In this document: positions 1 through 6,957 of the stretch, one piece after another
Layout of the letters: each line of letters begins with the position of its first letter
Numbering within the stretch: the stretch's first letter is position 1
Assembly: GCA_039029935.1 (NCBI GenBank)
Contig: JBCCFC010000190.1
Span: 1 to 14,394, forward strand
From: G039029935 sp039029935
GTDB lineage: Bacteria > Chloroflexota > Anaerolineae > Caldilineales > Caldilineaceae
DNA: 14,394 nucleotides
Direction of reading: 5' to 3'
Notes under the pieces: model-generated
Seen by the model: only the letters and a program-made list of their open reading frames with translations
The model's database searches: none
Told to the model about the DNA's origin: nothing
Program-made: the position numbers and the translations under genes

Positions 1-1
1 A

Positions 2-403
2 AATACAACGGTTTGGTTAACAACTGAGTTGGTCATTGGCGAAGAACCATTTAATGGATATGGAGGGTTTGTCTCACGGTTTCAGGATGATCGTAATTTT
101 TATCTATTTATCATTGACAGTTTAGGTCGTTTTCAGATTCAATTACAACATGAGGGTGGGTGGTCAACGATTCAACCTTGGGTCAATCATGATTCGATCC
201 AAAACGCAGGGAAATCGAATGTCGTCCGTATGGAAGACACAGGTCAAACCTTGCGATTTCTTAATAACAATCAATTGCTGTATGAAATTTCAGACGTGAT
301 ATTGCCTATAGGGAAAGTCGGTCTCGTAGGTGGAGCGGACATGAACCGTTTGTCTGAGGTAAATTTTCATTATATTAAGGTAGAAAAGCGGTTGATTCAG
401 TAA
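2..403 (+). CDS. C-terminal fragment of a protein with a ConA-like lectin/glucanase (DUF1080/LamG-like) domain, 5' end outside window
   Basis: The frame is open from the left edge (first full codon at 2) to TAA at 401-403, giving 133 residues of a longer protein. TTG at 29 could be a start in principle, but coding continues upstream of it, so the gene is treated as 5'-truncated. The text FVSRFQDDRNFYLF, then a Gly-Arg beta strand, GGWSTIQPW, NVVRMEDTGQTLRFLNNNQLL, GKVGLVGG and a final VNFHYIKV strand follow the usual order of concanavalin A-like sandwich domains found at the ends of secreted Chloroflexota proteins. Such domains generally bind carbohydrate; some relatives (DUF1080) are 3-keto-disaccharide hydrolases. 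No catalytic residues can be assigned here. What precedes the domain (often a kinase, protease or lipoprotein module) cannot be seen. The domain assignment is by pattern recognition and the substrate is unknown. Confidence 0.7.
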   Translation, partial: NTTVWLTTELVIGEEPFNGYGGFVSRFQDDRNFYLFIIDSLGRFQIQLQHEGGWSTIQPWVNHDSIQNAGKSNVVRMEDTGQTLRFLNNNQLLYEISDVILPIGKVGLVGGADMNRLSEVNFHYIKVEKRLIQ

Positions 404-453
404 TTATCGTAAAATTCATGTTGAAAGTCCAAATTAGTTTCATATAGACGATC

Positions 454-482
454 TTGATATTTTAATTCAACTTTGATATAAT
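454..482 (+). promoter_or_regulatory. Sigma-70-type promoter for the SH3 lipoprotein gene
   Basis: TTGATA (454-459, 5/6 match to the -35 consensus) is followed after exactly 17 bp by a perfect TATAAT (477-482). Transcription would begin near 489-491, giving a leader of about 28 nt before the ATG at 518. A GGTGG run at 506-510 sits 7 nt before that ATG and probably serves as the ribosome binding site. Confidence 0.75.
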
Positions 483-517
483 ACAAATGTATTAGATAAA
501 CTTACGGTGGTAACTCT

Positions 518-1639
518 ATGGAAACCTGCTTCTCAAATGGTGTTCAGATGGAAATGCATCAACAGAATGATACACAATTCAATCAGAAGAACACATTTGG
601 ATTTGTGACATTATTATTAACATTATCCTTAACAATAGGTTTAGTATTGGTTGGCTGTGCCACCGGGGTGCCAATCCAACCCATACCCGAAGTGATTACA
701 GAAGCTGTGATAGAACCCGGTGATATTGTTTCACTGGATGCGTATCTGGTCCCGACACCCATGCCGGAGCCGACACCCGACCCCAATGAAATTGTATCGG
801 TTGTAATTGATACAGGTGGCTCACGGGCAAACCTACGCGATGCGCCTTCAACGGATTCATCCATTCTTGGCAAAGGGTATCCAGGTGATATTTTCGAGGT
901 TGTTGGGCAGACAGAGGATGGCGAGTGGTTACAAATCTGCTGTATTCCTGGCGCAGATGGCACAGATGTCAACACATGGGTGGCGACAGAATTAACGCAG
1001 GTTGCAGGTGATGATGCCATTATAGCAGCCAATGACGTGCCTGTGGTGGACGAAAGTGAAATATTAACCAATGAAATGACGGCCCAATGGTTGGTTGACT
1101 GGTCTTGTAATTCAGACCGTTGTGAAGTCAGTACATGTCAAGCAACAGTCACCGCACAGGTGGCAGGCTCGGCGGCAACCGACACCCAGCAATGGCTACC
1201 GATTGAGCATCGTGTGCAGTGGGGTGAGTCATGTTTCTCAGAAGATGCATGGGTCTTTGAAGTCAATCGCTTCACAGGTTCTGAACGCACAGGGGAGTTT
1301 TCAAATAATTTCCTCTACGGCTATTGGCTTGGCACAGAAGATCGCACAGCAACCAATGTCTTTGTACTCAATGAGGCCGAAGGAATCGCTGTTGAATGTG
1401 ATGGACCCTATGCGGTTGAGATCGAAGAAGGTGATGGGTGGACAACCGTCTATGAAGGCGAAACATGTCATGATCTGCAAACAGGCATGTTGCTCTACAT
1501 GGAATATACAAAGCGATGGCTTTTCACAGGTGAATATGAAGGTCAGCAGTATGATCGGGCTTATTTTGGTGATAGTGAAAAGTTGGTCCAGAGACTTGTA
1601 GATACCAACATTAATTTGATGGTTGTTACTCGACAGTAA
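518..1639 (+). CDS. Lipoprotein with bacterial SH3 domain and Cys-containing C-terminal domain of unknown function
   Basis: 373 residues. A hydrophobic segment (about 28-45) ends in the lipobox LVGC, so Cys47 would be lipidated after signal peptidase II cleavage and the protein held on the outer face of the membrane. A short Pro/Glu-rich spacer with PTPMPEPTPDP (79-89) leads to an SH3_3-type domain (about 91-165). That domain shows the family pattern: NLRDAPS, ILGKGYPGD, EVVGQTEDGEWLQI, then W154VATELT. Residues 185-373 form a domain I do not recognise; it is rich in aromatic residues and holds six cysteines (197, 202, 207, 239, 294, 317). SH3b domains usually bind cell-wall or other surface ligands, so a surface-binding role is inferred. 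The start at 518 is preferred because of the GGTGG upstream; ATG at 548 or 554 would give a shorter, more typical signal peptide and cannot be excluded. Asn codons are mostly AAT, unlike the next gene. No linear operon partner is evident. Confidence 0.85.
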   Translation: METCFSNGVQMEMHQQNDTQFNQKNTFGFVTLLLTLSLTIGLVLVGCATGVPIQPIPEVITEAVIEPGDIVSLDAYLVPTPMPEPTPDPNEIVSVVIDTGGSRANLRDAPSTDSSILGKGYPGDIFEVVGQTEDGEWLQICCIPGADGTDVNTWVATELTQVAGDDAIIAANDVPVVDESEILTNEMTAQWLVDWSCNSDRCEVSTCQATVTAQVAGSAATDTQQWLPIEHRVQWGESCFSEDAWVFEVNRFTGSERTGEFSNNFLYGYWLGTEDRTATNVFVLNEAEGIAVECDGPYAVEIEEGDGWTTVYEGETCHDLQTGMLLYMEYTKRWLFTGEYEGQQYDRAYFGDSEKLVQRLVDTNINLMVVTRQ

Positions 1640-1658
1640 ACGAGTAGATTCGTAATCG

Positions 1659-1715
1659 GTATTCAGTGCGTCAGTATTCTGAAGCCGATAGATTAAATAC
1701 TGGCTTACTGAATAC
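1659..1715. repeat. 20-bp imperfect inverted repeat (intergenic hairpin)
   Basis: Arms 1659-1678 and 1696-1715 pair at 17 of 20 positions around a 17-nt loop. The outer 9 bp (GTATTCAGT/ACTGAATAC) and inner 7 bp (CAGTATT/AATACTG) are perfect, separated by a 4-nt internal loop. It begins 19 bp after the lipoprotein stop codon. No T-run follows on either strand, so it is not a classical intrinsic terminator; it may stabilise the 3' end of the mRNA or be a dispersed palindromic repeat. Confidence 0.6.
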
Positions 1716-2022
1716 TAAATTACGTTTAAATTTACCCAAGCAAACAAACCATCCCTATCATTCGGCATAGCTTTGCATGACAAATGTTGTAGAGCGATTG
1801 TTGGAGCAAAGCATTTAAAGAACTCCTATTTTTAGCGGATGTGCAAACGAGACAATTTTGCTAAAATCATTGCGATGTTGTCACAAAACAACAAACTATA
1901 TTTCCCACAGTTCTTGTTTCCCACAATCTTTTGCACATTGCACATCATTCTTGGGTTACGCCAGAACACTCTGGTTAACTAATATATATTGTTATCGGCG
2001 TTTTATTTTATTCATCAAAGCA
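1716..2022. other. Intergenic stretch without a recognised gene, leader of the 2036 gene
   Basis: No convincing coding region, RNA gene or consensus promoter was found. It contains two direct copies of TTTCCCACA (1901-1909 and 1917-1925, 16 bp apart) and a small hairpin CCAGA-ACAC-TCTGG (1961-1974). An AT-rich block (TAACTAATATATATT, 1976-1990) could hold a -10 element, but no -35 hexamer lies at proper spacing. The promoter of the downstream, apparently strongly expressed gene presumably lies here but could not be pinned down. Confidence 0.4.
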
Positions 2023-2035
2023 AAAGGAGCTTAAG

Positions 2036-2977
2036 ATGACCCGAACGACACGAATTATTTTTGCCATTATGATGGCAGCGGTAATGATGGTTCCTGCGCT
2101 GGCAGTGAGCGCATCATCACCAACACCAATTATTGGGCCACGTATGAGTCCACAGCCCATTCCACACACCATGGTCATCAACCCATATCGCATCTATAAT
2201 GATGTGGTTGTTGTTGCACCAAGCCAATCAATCGAAGCTGATTTGGCTGATGGTGGAGCAAGCCAAGAGGCACCAGGACGCTATGTCAAGCAGTTGAACG
2301 TTGGCGGCAACGCACCAGATACAGATACTCATGCAGTTCGCATTGACAATCGCGACGCTGCTCGTGGTTTGACACTGTATCCACAGTCTGATGTTTGTAA
2401 CAACTTCAACACAAGCAGCGGCTGGTCAACCATTGGTAAGAAACCACCTGTCGATGACGGTGCTTCTAACAATGACATCTGGTCTGACTGGTACGGCGGT
2501 TGGGGTCCATTTGCACTGGACGATGGCTACTATCGCTCAAAGAACACTACGTTCTCACTGGAACGCTCAGTTGGTCCTGGCATCAACTTCAACAAGGGTT
2601 ACTCAGCGAAGATTGGTAGCACAGAGCCATATGCGGGTGGTTTTGGTAGCCCAATGCTGGCTGTTACACCTGGCGCAGAAGTCACAGTTAAAGTCAACTA
2701 CCTGATTGGTGATCACAACCAACATGGATACGACTATGACTGGGCATCAATGGGTCTGAAACCAGATGCAGAAGGTCCCGATGCACGCTATGTAAATGGC
2801 TACACTCGTGGTCAGTGGGCGCAAATGGTCAACACTGTCACAGCAGGACCAAGCGGATACATCATGGTCTTGATTCAAGGTCAGTCACCAGCGCAGATCA
2901 ACTCTAACATCTATTTTGACGATGTACGCATCTACGTTGATGGCAAGCCAATGAGCAGCTGTACTTGGGCGGAATAA
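2036..2977 (+). CDS. Secreted protein with C-terminal galactose-binding-like (jelly-roll) signature, probably abundant
   Basis: 313 residues. A strong AAAGGAG (2023-2029) lies 6 nt before the ATG. Residues 1-26 form a signal peptide (MTRTTR n-region, hydrophobic core, ALAVSA before SSPTP), so the protein is predicted to be exported by Sec and cut by signal peptidase I. Residues 27-115 are Pro/Asn-rich with no recognised domain. From about 116 to 303 the pattern (one Cys at 121, VTPGAEVTVKVNYLIG, a GYIMVLIQGQSP strand, then NIYFDDVRIYVDG) resembles carbohydrate-binding/galactose-binding-like sandwiches, whose last strand is typically FDDV. Only two cysteines (121, 309) are present, and they could form one disulfide. 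Codon choice is strongly biased (15 of 19 Asn codons are AAC), and the gene stands alone with a strong terminator, which suggests high expression. An abundant matrix, sheath or cell-surface lectin-like role is inferred; no enzymatic motif was seen. Confidence 0.8.
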   Translation: MTRTTRIIFAIMMAAVMMVPALAVSASSPTPIIGPRMSPQPIPHTMVINPYRIYNDVVVVAPSQSIEADLADGGASQEAPGRYVKQLNVGGNAPDTDTHAVRIDNRDAARGLTLYPQSDVCNNFNTSSGWSTIGKKPPVDDGASNNDIWSDWYGGWGPFALDDGYYRSKNTTFSLERSVGPGINFNKGYSAKIGSTEPYAGGFGSPMLAVTPGAEVTVKVNYLIGDHNQHGYDYDWASMGLKPDAEGPDARYVNGYTRGQWAQMVNTVTAGPSGYIMVLIQGQSPAQINSNIYFDDVRIYVDGKPMSSCTWAE

Positions 2978-3020
2978 GTCACCATGACTTAAATCGTAGG
3001 TTCGAGTAAGCCTACACAAA

Positions 3021-3053
3021 AGAAGAGATGAACATCGGCAGTTCATCTCTTCT
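3021..3053. other. 13-bp perfect hairpin downstream of the secreted-protein gene
   Basis: AGAAGAGATGAAC (3021-3033) and GTTCATCTCTTCT (3041-3053) are perfect reverse complements around a 7-nt loop. There is no T-run on the plus strand, so it is probably an mRNA 3'-end stabiliser or the first of two tandem termination hairpins. Confidence 0.65.
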
Positions 3054-3070
3054 CAGGAAAAAGATAACTC

Positions 3071-3124
3071 AAAAACAGGGATATCGCAGAACGGCAAACT
3101 GCGGTATCCCTGTTTTTTATTTTA
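3071..3124. terminator. Strong, apparently bidirectional rho-independent terminator
   Basis: Arms 3071-3089 and 3099-3117 form a 19-bp stem with a single wobble (loop 3090-3098), followed on the plus strand by TTTTTTATTTT. Because the left arm starts with AAAAA, the minus strand also reads a hairpin followed by a T-run. It lies between the convergent 2036-2977 gene (plus) and trmFO (minus) and could end transcription from both. Confidence 0.9.
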
Positions 3125-3132
3125 AAATTTGT

Positions 3133-3196
3133 GAATTGATGAACTGTTGAATTGATGAACTGTTGAATTGATGAACTGTTGAATTGATGAACTGTT
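3133..3196. repeat. Four perfect tandem copies of a 16-bp unit
   Basis: The unit GAATTGATGAACTGTT occurs at 3133-3148, 3149-3164, 3165-3180 and 3181-3196 without a mismatch. A diverged inverted copy, AACAATTCATCAATT, lies at 3302-3316 (14 of 15 positions match the reverse complement of the unit), preceded by a second short AACAATTC at 3294-3301. The block lies wholly between the bidirectional terminator and the 3' end of trmFO. Confidence 0.95.
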
Positions 3197-3328
3197 AATG
3201 ATTGGTGCGAGAAAGTTATCAAGTCCTTCCTAAACCTCTTGTTATTGACAGATGTGTTGACTATAGCCGAGAGATTCAGTTGGCATGCCTATTAACAATT
3301 CAACAATTCATCAATTAATTATGAGTCT
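3197..3328. other. Intergenic tail of trmFO with inverted partner of the 16-bp repeat
   Basis: No gene was recognised. The stretch 3294-3316 carries the inverted, slightly diverged copy of the tandem repeat unit. A transcript reading through it could pair the two ends and form a long stem enclosing about 105 nt. Confidence 0.5.
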
Positions 3329-4735
3329 TCACCCTAACACATCCACATCCATCTTTTGAATATACGATTCAAAATCTGTCTTTGCCCGCTCCGCGTAGGC
3401 GGCATAGCGCTCCAATTTCTTACGAACCCGCTTGGGTAAGTCCGGCAACAATGCCATATTTGCCTTCATCGGTTGAAAACTTTTGGGTTCTGCATTGGTA
3501 ATATAGTGTAACAGCGCACCAATCATGGTGGTCTGTGGCAGCTCCAGTAGTGGTTTATCCTGCAATAACCGCACCATGTTGATACCCGCGACAACACCGC
3601 CCATTGTGCTGCCAACATAGCCTTCGGTTCCGGTGATTTGTCCGGCAAAGAAGAGGTCCTGACGGTCTACCATGGGGTTTTCCGGTGGTGGACGGAACTG
3701 ATATGTTGGACGCAGAAGTGTCGGGCTGTTGATAAATGTATTGCGGTGCATCTGTCCCAAGCGGATAAACTCCGCATTCGCCAGCCCAGGAATCATCTGT
3801 AAGACGTCTTTTTGCGCCCCCCAGCGAATGTTGGTCTGAAAGCCAACCATGTTATAGAGTGTCCCCGCCACATTATCTTGACGTAGCTGGACAACGGCAT
3901 GAGGGCGTCGTCCGGTGCGTGGGTCTGTTAGGCCAACGGGACGCATGGGGCCAAAGGCCAAAGACTTCACACCTCGGCTCGCCAACACTTCCACAGGCAT
4001 GCAGCCTTCAAAATAGCGCTCCATTTCCTTCTCGAAGGTCTTCAATTCAATGCGTGGTGCCGCCAACAAAGCGTTGACAAACGCCTCATACTCTTCCTGA
4101 TTCATGGGACAGTTGATATAATCACCATCAGCAGCGGGGTCGCCTTCAGTGTTGGTTCCCTTTTGCGCTGGCACCAAATCGCTGTTGCGATCATAGCGGC
4201 TTTGACGAAAGGCAAGGCTCATGTCGATGGTGTCGGCATTGACAATCGGGGCCATTGCATCATAAAAATAGAGATATTTTTGCCCGGTGAGTGCCTGAAT
4301 TTTCTCTGCTAGCGCAGGGCTGGTCAACGGACCTGTGGCGATGATGGTTGGACCATCGGGTATCTCGGTGAATTCCTCACGTAGGACGGTGATGTTGGGG
4401 TGGTTGTGCATGGCTTGGGTGACATCTTCGGCAAACTCATCGCGACCCACAGCCAGTGCACCACCAGCGGGCAGGGCATGGCGAAAGGCTGTGCGGATAA
4501 TCATGCTGCCCAATCCCAGCAGTTCATTTTTGAGGATGCCCAATGCACGGTCGGGGAGTACGCTGCCCATAGAGTTGCTACAGACCAGTTCGGCCAAATT
4601 ATCTGTAATATGTGCCTCGGTAGAACGCACAGGGCGCATTTCGTAGAGGTTTACGTGATAGCCACGATTGGCGATCTGCCAAGCCGCCTCTGTTCCCGCC
4701 AGCCCACCACCGATAATTGTAATTGTTGTAGACAT
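3329..4735 (-). CDS. trmFO: Methylenetetrahydrofolate--tRNA-(uracil-5-)-methyltransferase TrmFO
   Basis: 468 residues from ATG at 4733-4735. TrmFO is a cytosolic flavoenzyme that uses methylenetetrahydrofolate and NAD(P)H to make 5-methyluridine at position 54 of tRNA T-loops. The N-terminus holds the FAD-binding Rossmann loop GGGLAGTEAA (9-18) and YEMRP (31-35). CSNS with Cys52 and EGCMP with Cys245 match the two functionally important cysteines of the family. ATGPLTS, YFYDAMAP, SRGVKSLAFGPMRPVGL, GFQTNIRWGAQ, MHRNTFINSP and FFAGQITGTEGYVGS follow in the expected order. Length is slightly above the usual 435-450 residues, mainly through an insertion around 183-203 before GDYINCP. The in-frame upstream ATG at 4804 is rejected because it adds 23 non-conserved residues and overlaps deoA. 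A weak AAGAG lies before the chosen start. A possible minus-strand promoter (TTGACC at 4820-4815, GATAAT at 4799-4794, 15 bp apart) would lie inside the deoA coding region. Confidence 0.97.
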   Translation of the reverse strand: MSTTITIIGGGLAGTEAAWQIANRGYHVNLYEMRPVRSTEAHITDNLAELVCSNSMGSVLPDRALGILKNELLGLGSMIIRTAFRHALPAGGALAVGRDEFAEDVTQAMHNHPNITVLREEFTEIPDGPTIIATGPLTSPALAEKIQALTGQKYLYFYDAMAPIVNADTIDMSLAFRQSRYDRNSDLVPAQKGTNTEGDPAADGDYINCPMNQEEYEAFVNALLAAPRIELKTFEKEMERYFEGCMPVEVLASRGVKSLAFGPMRPVGLTDPRTGRRPHAVVQLRQDNVAGTLYNMVGFQTNIRWGAQKDVLQMIPGLANAEFIRLGQMHRNTFINSPTLLRPTYQFRPPPENPMVDRQDLFFAGQITGTEGYVGSTMGGVVAGINMVRLLQDKPLLELPQTTMIGALLHYITNAEPKSFQPMKANMALLPDLPKRVRKKLERYAAYAERAKTDFESYIQKMDVDVLG

Positions 4736-4755
4736 ATTTTTTGCTCTTTTATTCC

Positions 4756-4761
4756 TATACT
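4756..4761 (+). promoter_or_regulatory. Possible -10 element for deoA in the 43-bp divergent gap
   Basis: TATACT (5/6 match to TATAAT) ends 17 nt before the deoA ATG. No -35 hexamer sits at 16-18 bp; TAGACA at 4729-4734 is 21 bp away. If used, the mRNA leader would be only about 10 nt, which fits the absence of a Shine-Dalgarno sequence. Tentative. Confidence 0.3.
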
Positions 4762-4778
4762 CAAGTTCAAAATTCAAC

Positions 4779-6164
4779 ATGAATCCAATAGAAATTATCA
4801 TCAAAAAACGGAATGGTCAAAAGTTAAGCCCAGCGGAGATCGATTATTTTGTGCAGGGGATTTCACAGAACAACAAGACAGGTGGTCCTGCGATTCCAGA
4901 CTATCAAATTGCGGCGTGGGCAATGGCTGTCTACTTTCAGGGTATGGACGATGATGAAACGACAGCACTGACGTTGGCAATGGCGAATAGCGGTCAGCAG
5001 TTAGATTTCCATACAGGTCAGCAGCGTGAACAGCAGCCAGCCCCGATCATCGTAGACAAACATTCGAGTGGTGGCATTGGTGACAAAACAACGCTGGTGG
5101 TTGCACCGATTGTGGCGGCCTGTGGTCTACCCGTTGGCAAAATGAGTGGTCGTGGACTAGGCTTTACGGGCGGTACGCTGGATAAGTTGGAGAGCATTAC
5201 AGGGTGGCAGGCCGATATAAGTCAAGCGCAGTTTAGGACACAGTTGGAACAGATTGGTCTGGTCATTGCGGGTCAAACCGCAGACTTGGCACCTGCCGAT
5301 AAATATCTCTATGCGCTGCGTGATGTCACAGGCACGGTGGATAGCCTTCCCCTGATTGCCAGCAGTATCATGAGCAAGAAATTGGCGGCGGGAGCGGATG
5401 CCATTGTGCTGGATGTGAAATGTGGTGGCGGTGCGTTTATGACCGACGTGGCTGAGGCCGAGGCGTTGGCACGGTTGATGGTGGCTATTGGGACCAAGGC
5501 TGGGCGCAAAATGACGGCACTGATGACGCAGATGAACCAGCCGCTGGGCGATGCGGTGGGTCATGCTCTTGAAGTGAACGAGGCGATTGTCACGTTGCAG
5601 GGTGATACAGAAAAAATTGCCCCCGATTTTTTGCATATCGTCGAAAAGGTTTCTGCGGAAATGTTACTGTTGGGTAAATCAGGGCTTGATGTTGCCGTTG
5701 CATTACACGAGGTCCGTCAAGCTGTCAGCAGCGGTGCGGCCTTTGAGAAGTTCTGTGAATTTGTCGAGGCACAGGGCGGCGATGTCAATCAGGTGTGCAA
5801 TCCCAAACGGCTTCCCCAAGCACCAGTCATTGATGCGTTGTTTGCTGGTGATATACCCACGCTTTCCGGTGAGAGAATTACACGTGTCTATGTTCAGCAA
5901 ATCGACGCTCGCGCTGTGGGCATGACGGTGGTTAATCTTGGTGGTGGGCGACGCACAAAAACAGATGCCATTGACCACAGCGTGGGCATTACACTCAACG
6001 TCAAGGTGGGGGATTCGGTAGAACATGATACGCCACTCTGCTGGATTCACGCGGCGACACATGACGATGCGCAGCAAGCGACTGCGCAACTGAAAGAGGC
6101 ATTTGTACTGAGCGATCAAACAGTCGAGCCGTTGCCTGTGATTTTAAAACAAATTTCATCATGA
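4779..6164 (+). CDS. deoA: Thymidine/pyrimidine-nucleoside phosphorylase
   Basis: 461 residues. Catalyses reversible phosphorolysis of thymidine (and, in the pyrimidine-nucleoside phosphorylase branch, uridine) to base plus (deoxy)ribose 1-phosphate, in the cytosol, as part of nucleoside salvage. The N-terminal helical domain (1-70) leads to the phosphate-binding DKHSSGGIGDKTTL (93-106) and the family signature SGRGLGFTGGTLDKLE (123-138). Arg181, Ser196 and Lys200 have the same spacing as the Escherichia coli substrate-binding Arg171/Ser186/Lys190. KCGGGAFM (214-221) and the C-terminal alpha/beta domain with NLGGGRRTKTDAIDHSVG complete the fold. About 20 residues longer than the 440-residue E. 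coli enzyme. ATG at 4779 is chosen because MNPIEIIIKKRNGQKLS is the usual start; the frame is open upstream to 4668, but that stretch is antisense to trmFO. There is no clear ribosome binding site. The stop overlaps the next gene by ATGA. Thymidine versus general pyrimidine specificity cannot be settled here. Confidence 0.96.
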   Translation: MNPIEIIIKKRNGQKLSPAEIDYFVQGISQNNKTGGPAIPDYQIAAWAMAVYFQGMDDDETTALTLAMANSGQQLDFHTGQQREQQPAPIIVDKHSSGGIGDKTTLVVAPIVAACGLPVGKMSGRGLGFTGGTLDKLESITGWQADISQAQFRTQLEQIGLVIAGQTADLAPADKYLYALRDVTGTVDSLPLIASSIMSKKLAAGADAIVLDVKCGGGAFMTDVAEAEALARLMVAIGTKAGRKMTALMTQMNQPLGDAVGHALEVNEAIVTLQGDTEKIAPDFLHIVEKVSAEMLLLGKSGLDVAVALHEVRQAVSSGAAFEKFCEFVEAQGGDVNQVCNPKRLPQAPVIDALFAGDIPTLSGERITRVYVQQIDARAVGMTVVNLGGGRRTKTDAIDHSVGITLNVKVGDSVEHDTPLCWIHAATHDDAQQATAQLKEAFVLSDQTVEPLPVILKQISS

Positions 6165-6940
6165 ACACACAACAACCAGAGATACTAAAACAAGAGAAAT
6201 TTCGATATGGCTACCGTCAGTTTGTCGATCACAACCAAACAGGCCAGCCAATCTACACTTATCGGCCTTTGACACAGGATGATTTCCTCAACCCAACGCT
6301 GGATGATACCTTTGTACATGGCCTTCAACACAACAACGATGTTGCCCACCTTTTCACCACACTCCAAGCACATGTGCAGCACAATCCCTACCAGCATGTT
6401 TGGCGGTCACTTAAGCTACATTGGGGGATTGCAGGGCTGGCCGAGCCGATGCCCGATTTGATGGTGGCCGAACATGTTGCCAACCCAGAACGGGCACGGA
6501 CAGTCTTTGATGTAGTAAAAGAAGGTACTCGCCCTGTCTGTATCATTGAAATTGTGTCACCGCTCTTTGTGGAAGCGGACCTGACCCACAAAGTTGCCGT
6601 TTATGAGCAGGCACGCATTCAGGAATATATCATCATCGATTCAGGGCTGCGTGAAGGGACGGACACGCTCAACTATTGCATTCAGGGTTACAGGCTGTCG
6701 GGTGATCGCTATGAGACGATATCGGCAAATGCGGAGGGGCGTATTCAAAGCAAGACACTGCGTGTGCTGTTTGGCGGTAATGCCGCCAAGGATGGTGTGG
6801 ATATTCTGACTGACAGTGCTTCGACTACGACAACGCCTGTCACGCCATTGGCCTCAGCAGTGCAAGCGCGCGTTGACCTTGTGCAGGGGGAACGGCGCGC
6901 CAAGGATATTGCAGCAGCATTGGATTTTTTGCAAGCATAA
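6161..6940 (+). CDS. Uma2-family (DUF820) predicted PD-(D/E)XK endonuclease, coupled to deoA
   Basis: 259 residues. The start codon ATG (6161-6163) overlaps the deoA stop as ATGA, so the two are probably co-transcribed and translationally coupled. The Uma2 pattern is clear: YRPLTQDDFLNP (35-46), the first acidic position PD (98-99), then FDVVKEGTRPVCIIEIVSP with Glu130, DLTHKVAVY with Asp140 and Lys144 in the conserved D-x3-K place, and ARIQEYIIID. These residues fit a restriction-endonuclease-like fold. The family is greatly expanded in Cyanobacteria and Chloroflexota, and its biological role is not established. A C-terminal segment (about 205-259) is not conserved and ends in a short helical QGERRAKDIAAALDFL tail, which resembles the charged tails common in the family. 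It is followed by a long hairpin at 6958-7025. DNA cleavage activity is inferred from the fold, not shown. Confidence 0.88.
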   Translation: MNTQQPEILKQEKFRYGYRQFVDHNQTGQPIYTYRPLTQDDFLNPTLDDTFVHGLQHNNDVAHLFTTLQAHVQHNPYQHVWRSLKLHWGIAGLAEPMPDLMVAEHVANPERARTVFDVVKEGTRPVCIIEIVSPLFVEADLTHKVAVYEQARIQEYIIIDSGLREGTDTLNYCIQGYRLSGDRYETISANAEGRIQSKTLRVLFGGNAAKDGVDILTDSASTTTTPVTPLASAVQARVDLVQGERRAKDIAAALDFLQA

Positions 6941-6957
6941 TAGATTGTGTAAAACAG

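Noticed and set aside
583..1071. 162-codon minus-strand open frame inside the lipoprotein gene
   Set aside because: No ribosome binding site, no recognisable domain, low-complexity Ser/Thr/Val composition; the plus-strand lipoprotein explains the sequence.
1777..1818. Tiny open frame of 13 codons in the 1640-2035 gap
   Set aside because: No ribosome binding site and no similarity recognised; well within chance expectation.
1901..1925. Two direct TTTCCCACA copies upstream of the secreted-protein gene as an operator
   Set aside because: 16-bp spacing does not match one or two helical turns well, and no promoter could be located relative to them, so no regulatory claim is made.
4668..4778. Upstream extension of deoA by 37 codons
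   Set aside because: It is antisense to the trmFO N-terminus and does not resemble any phosphorylase N-terminus.
4736..4804. Upstream ATG giving a 491-residue TrmFO
   Set aside because: The 23 extra residues are not family-like and would overlap the start of deoA; MSTTITIIGGG is the normal TrmFO N-terminus.
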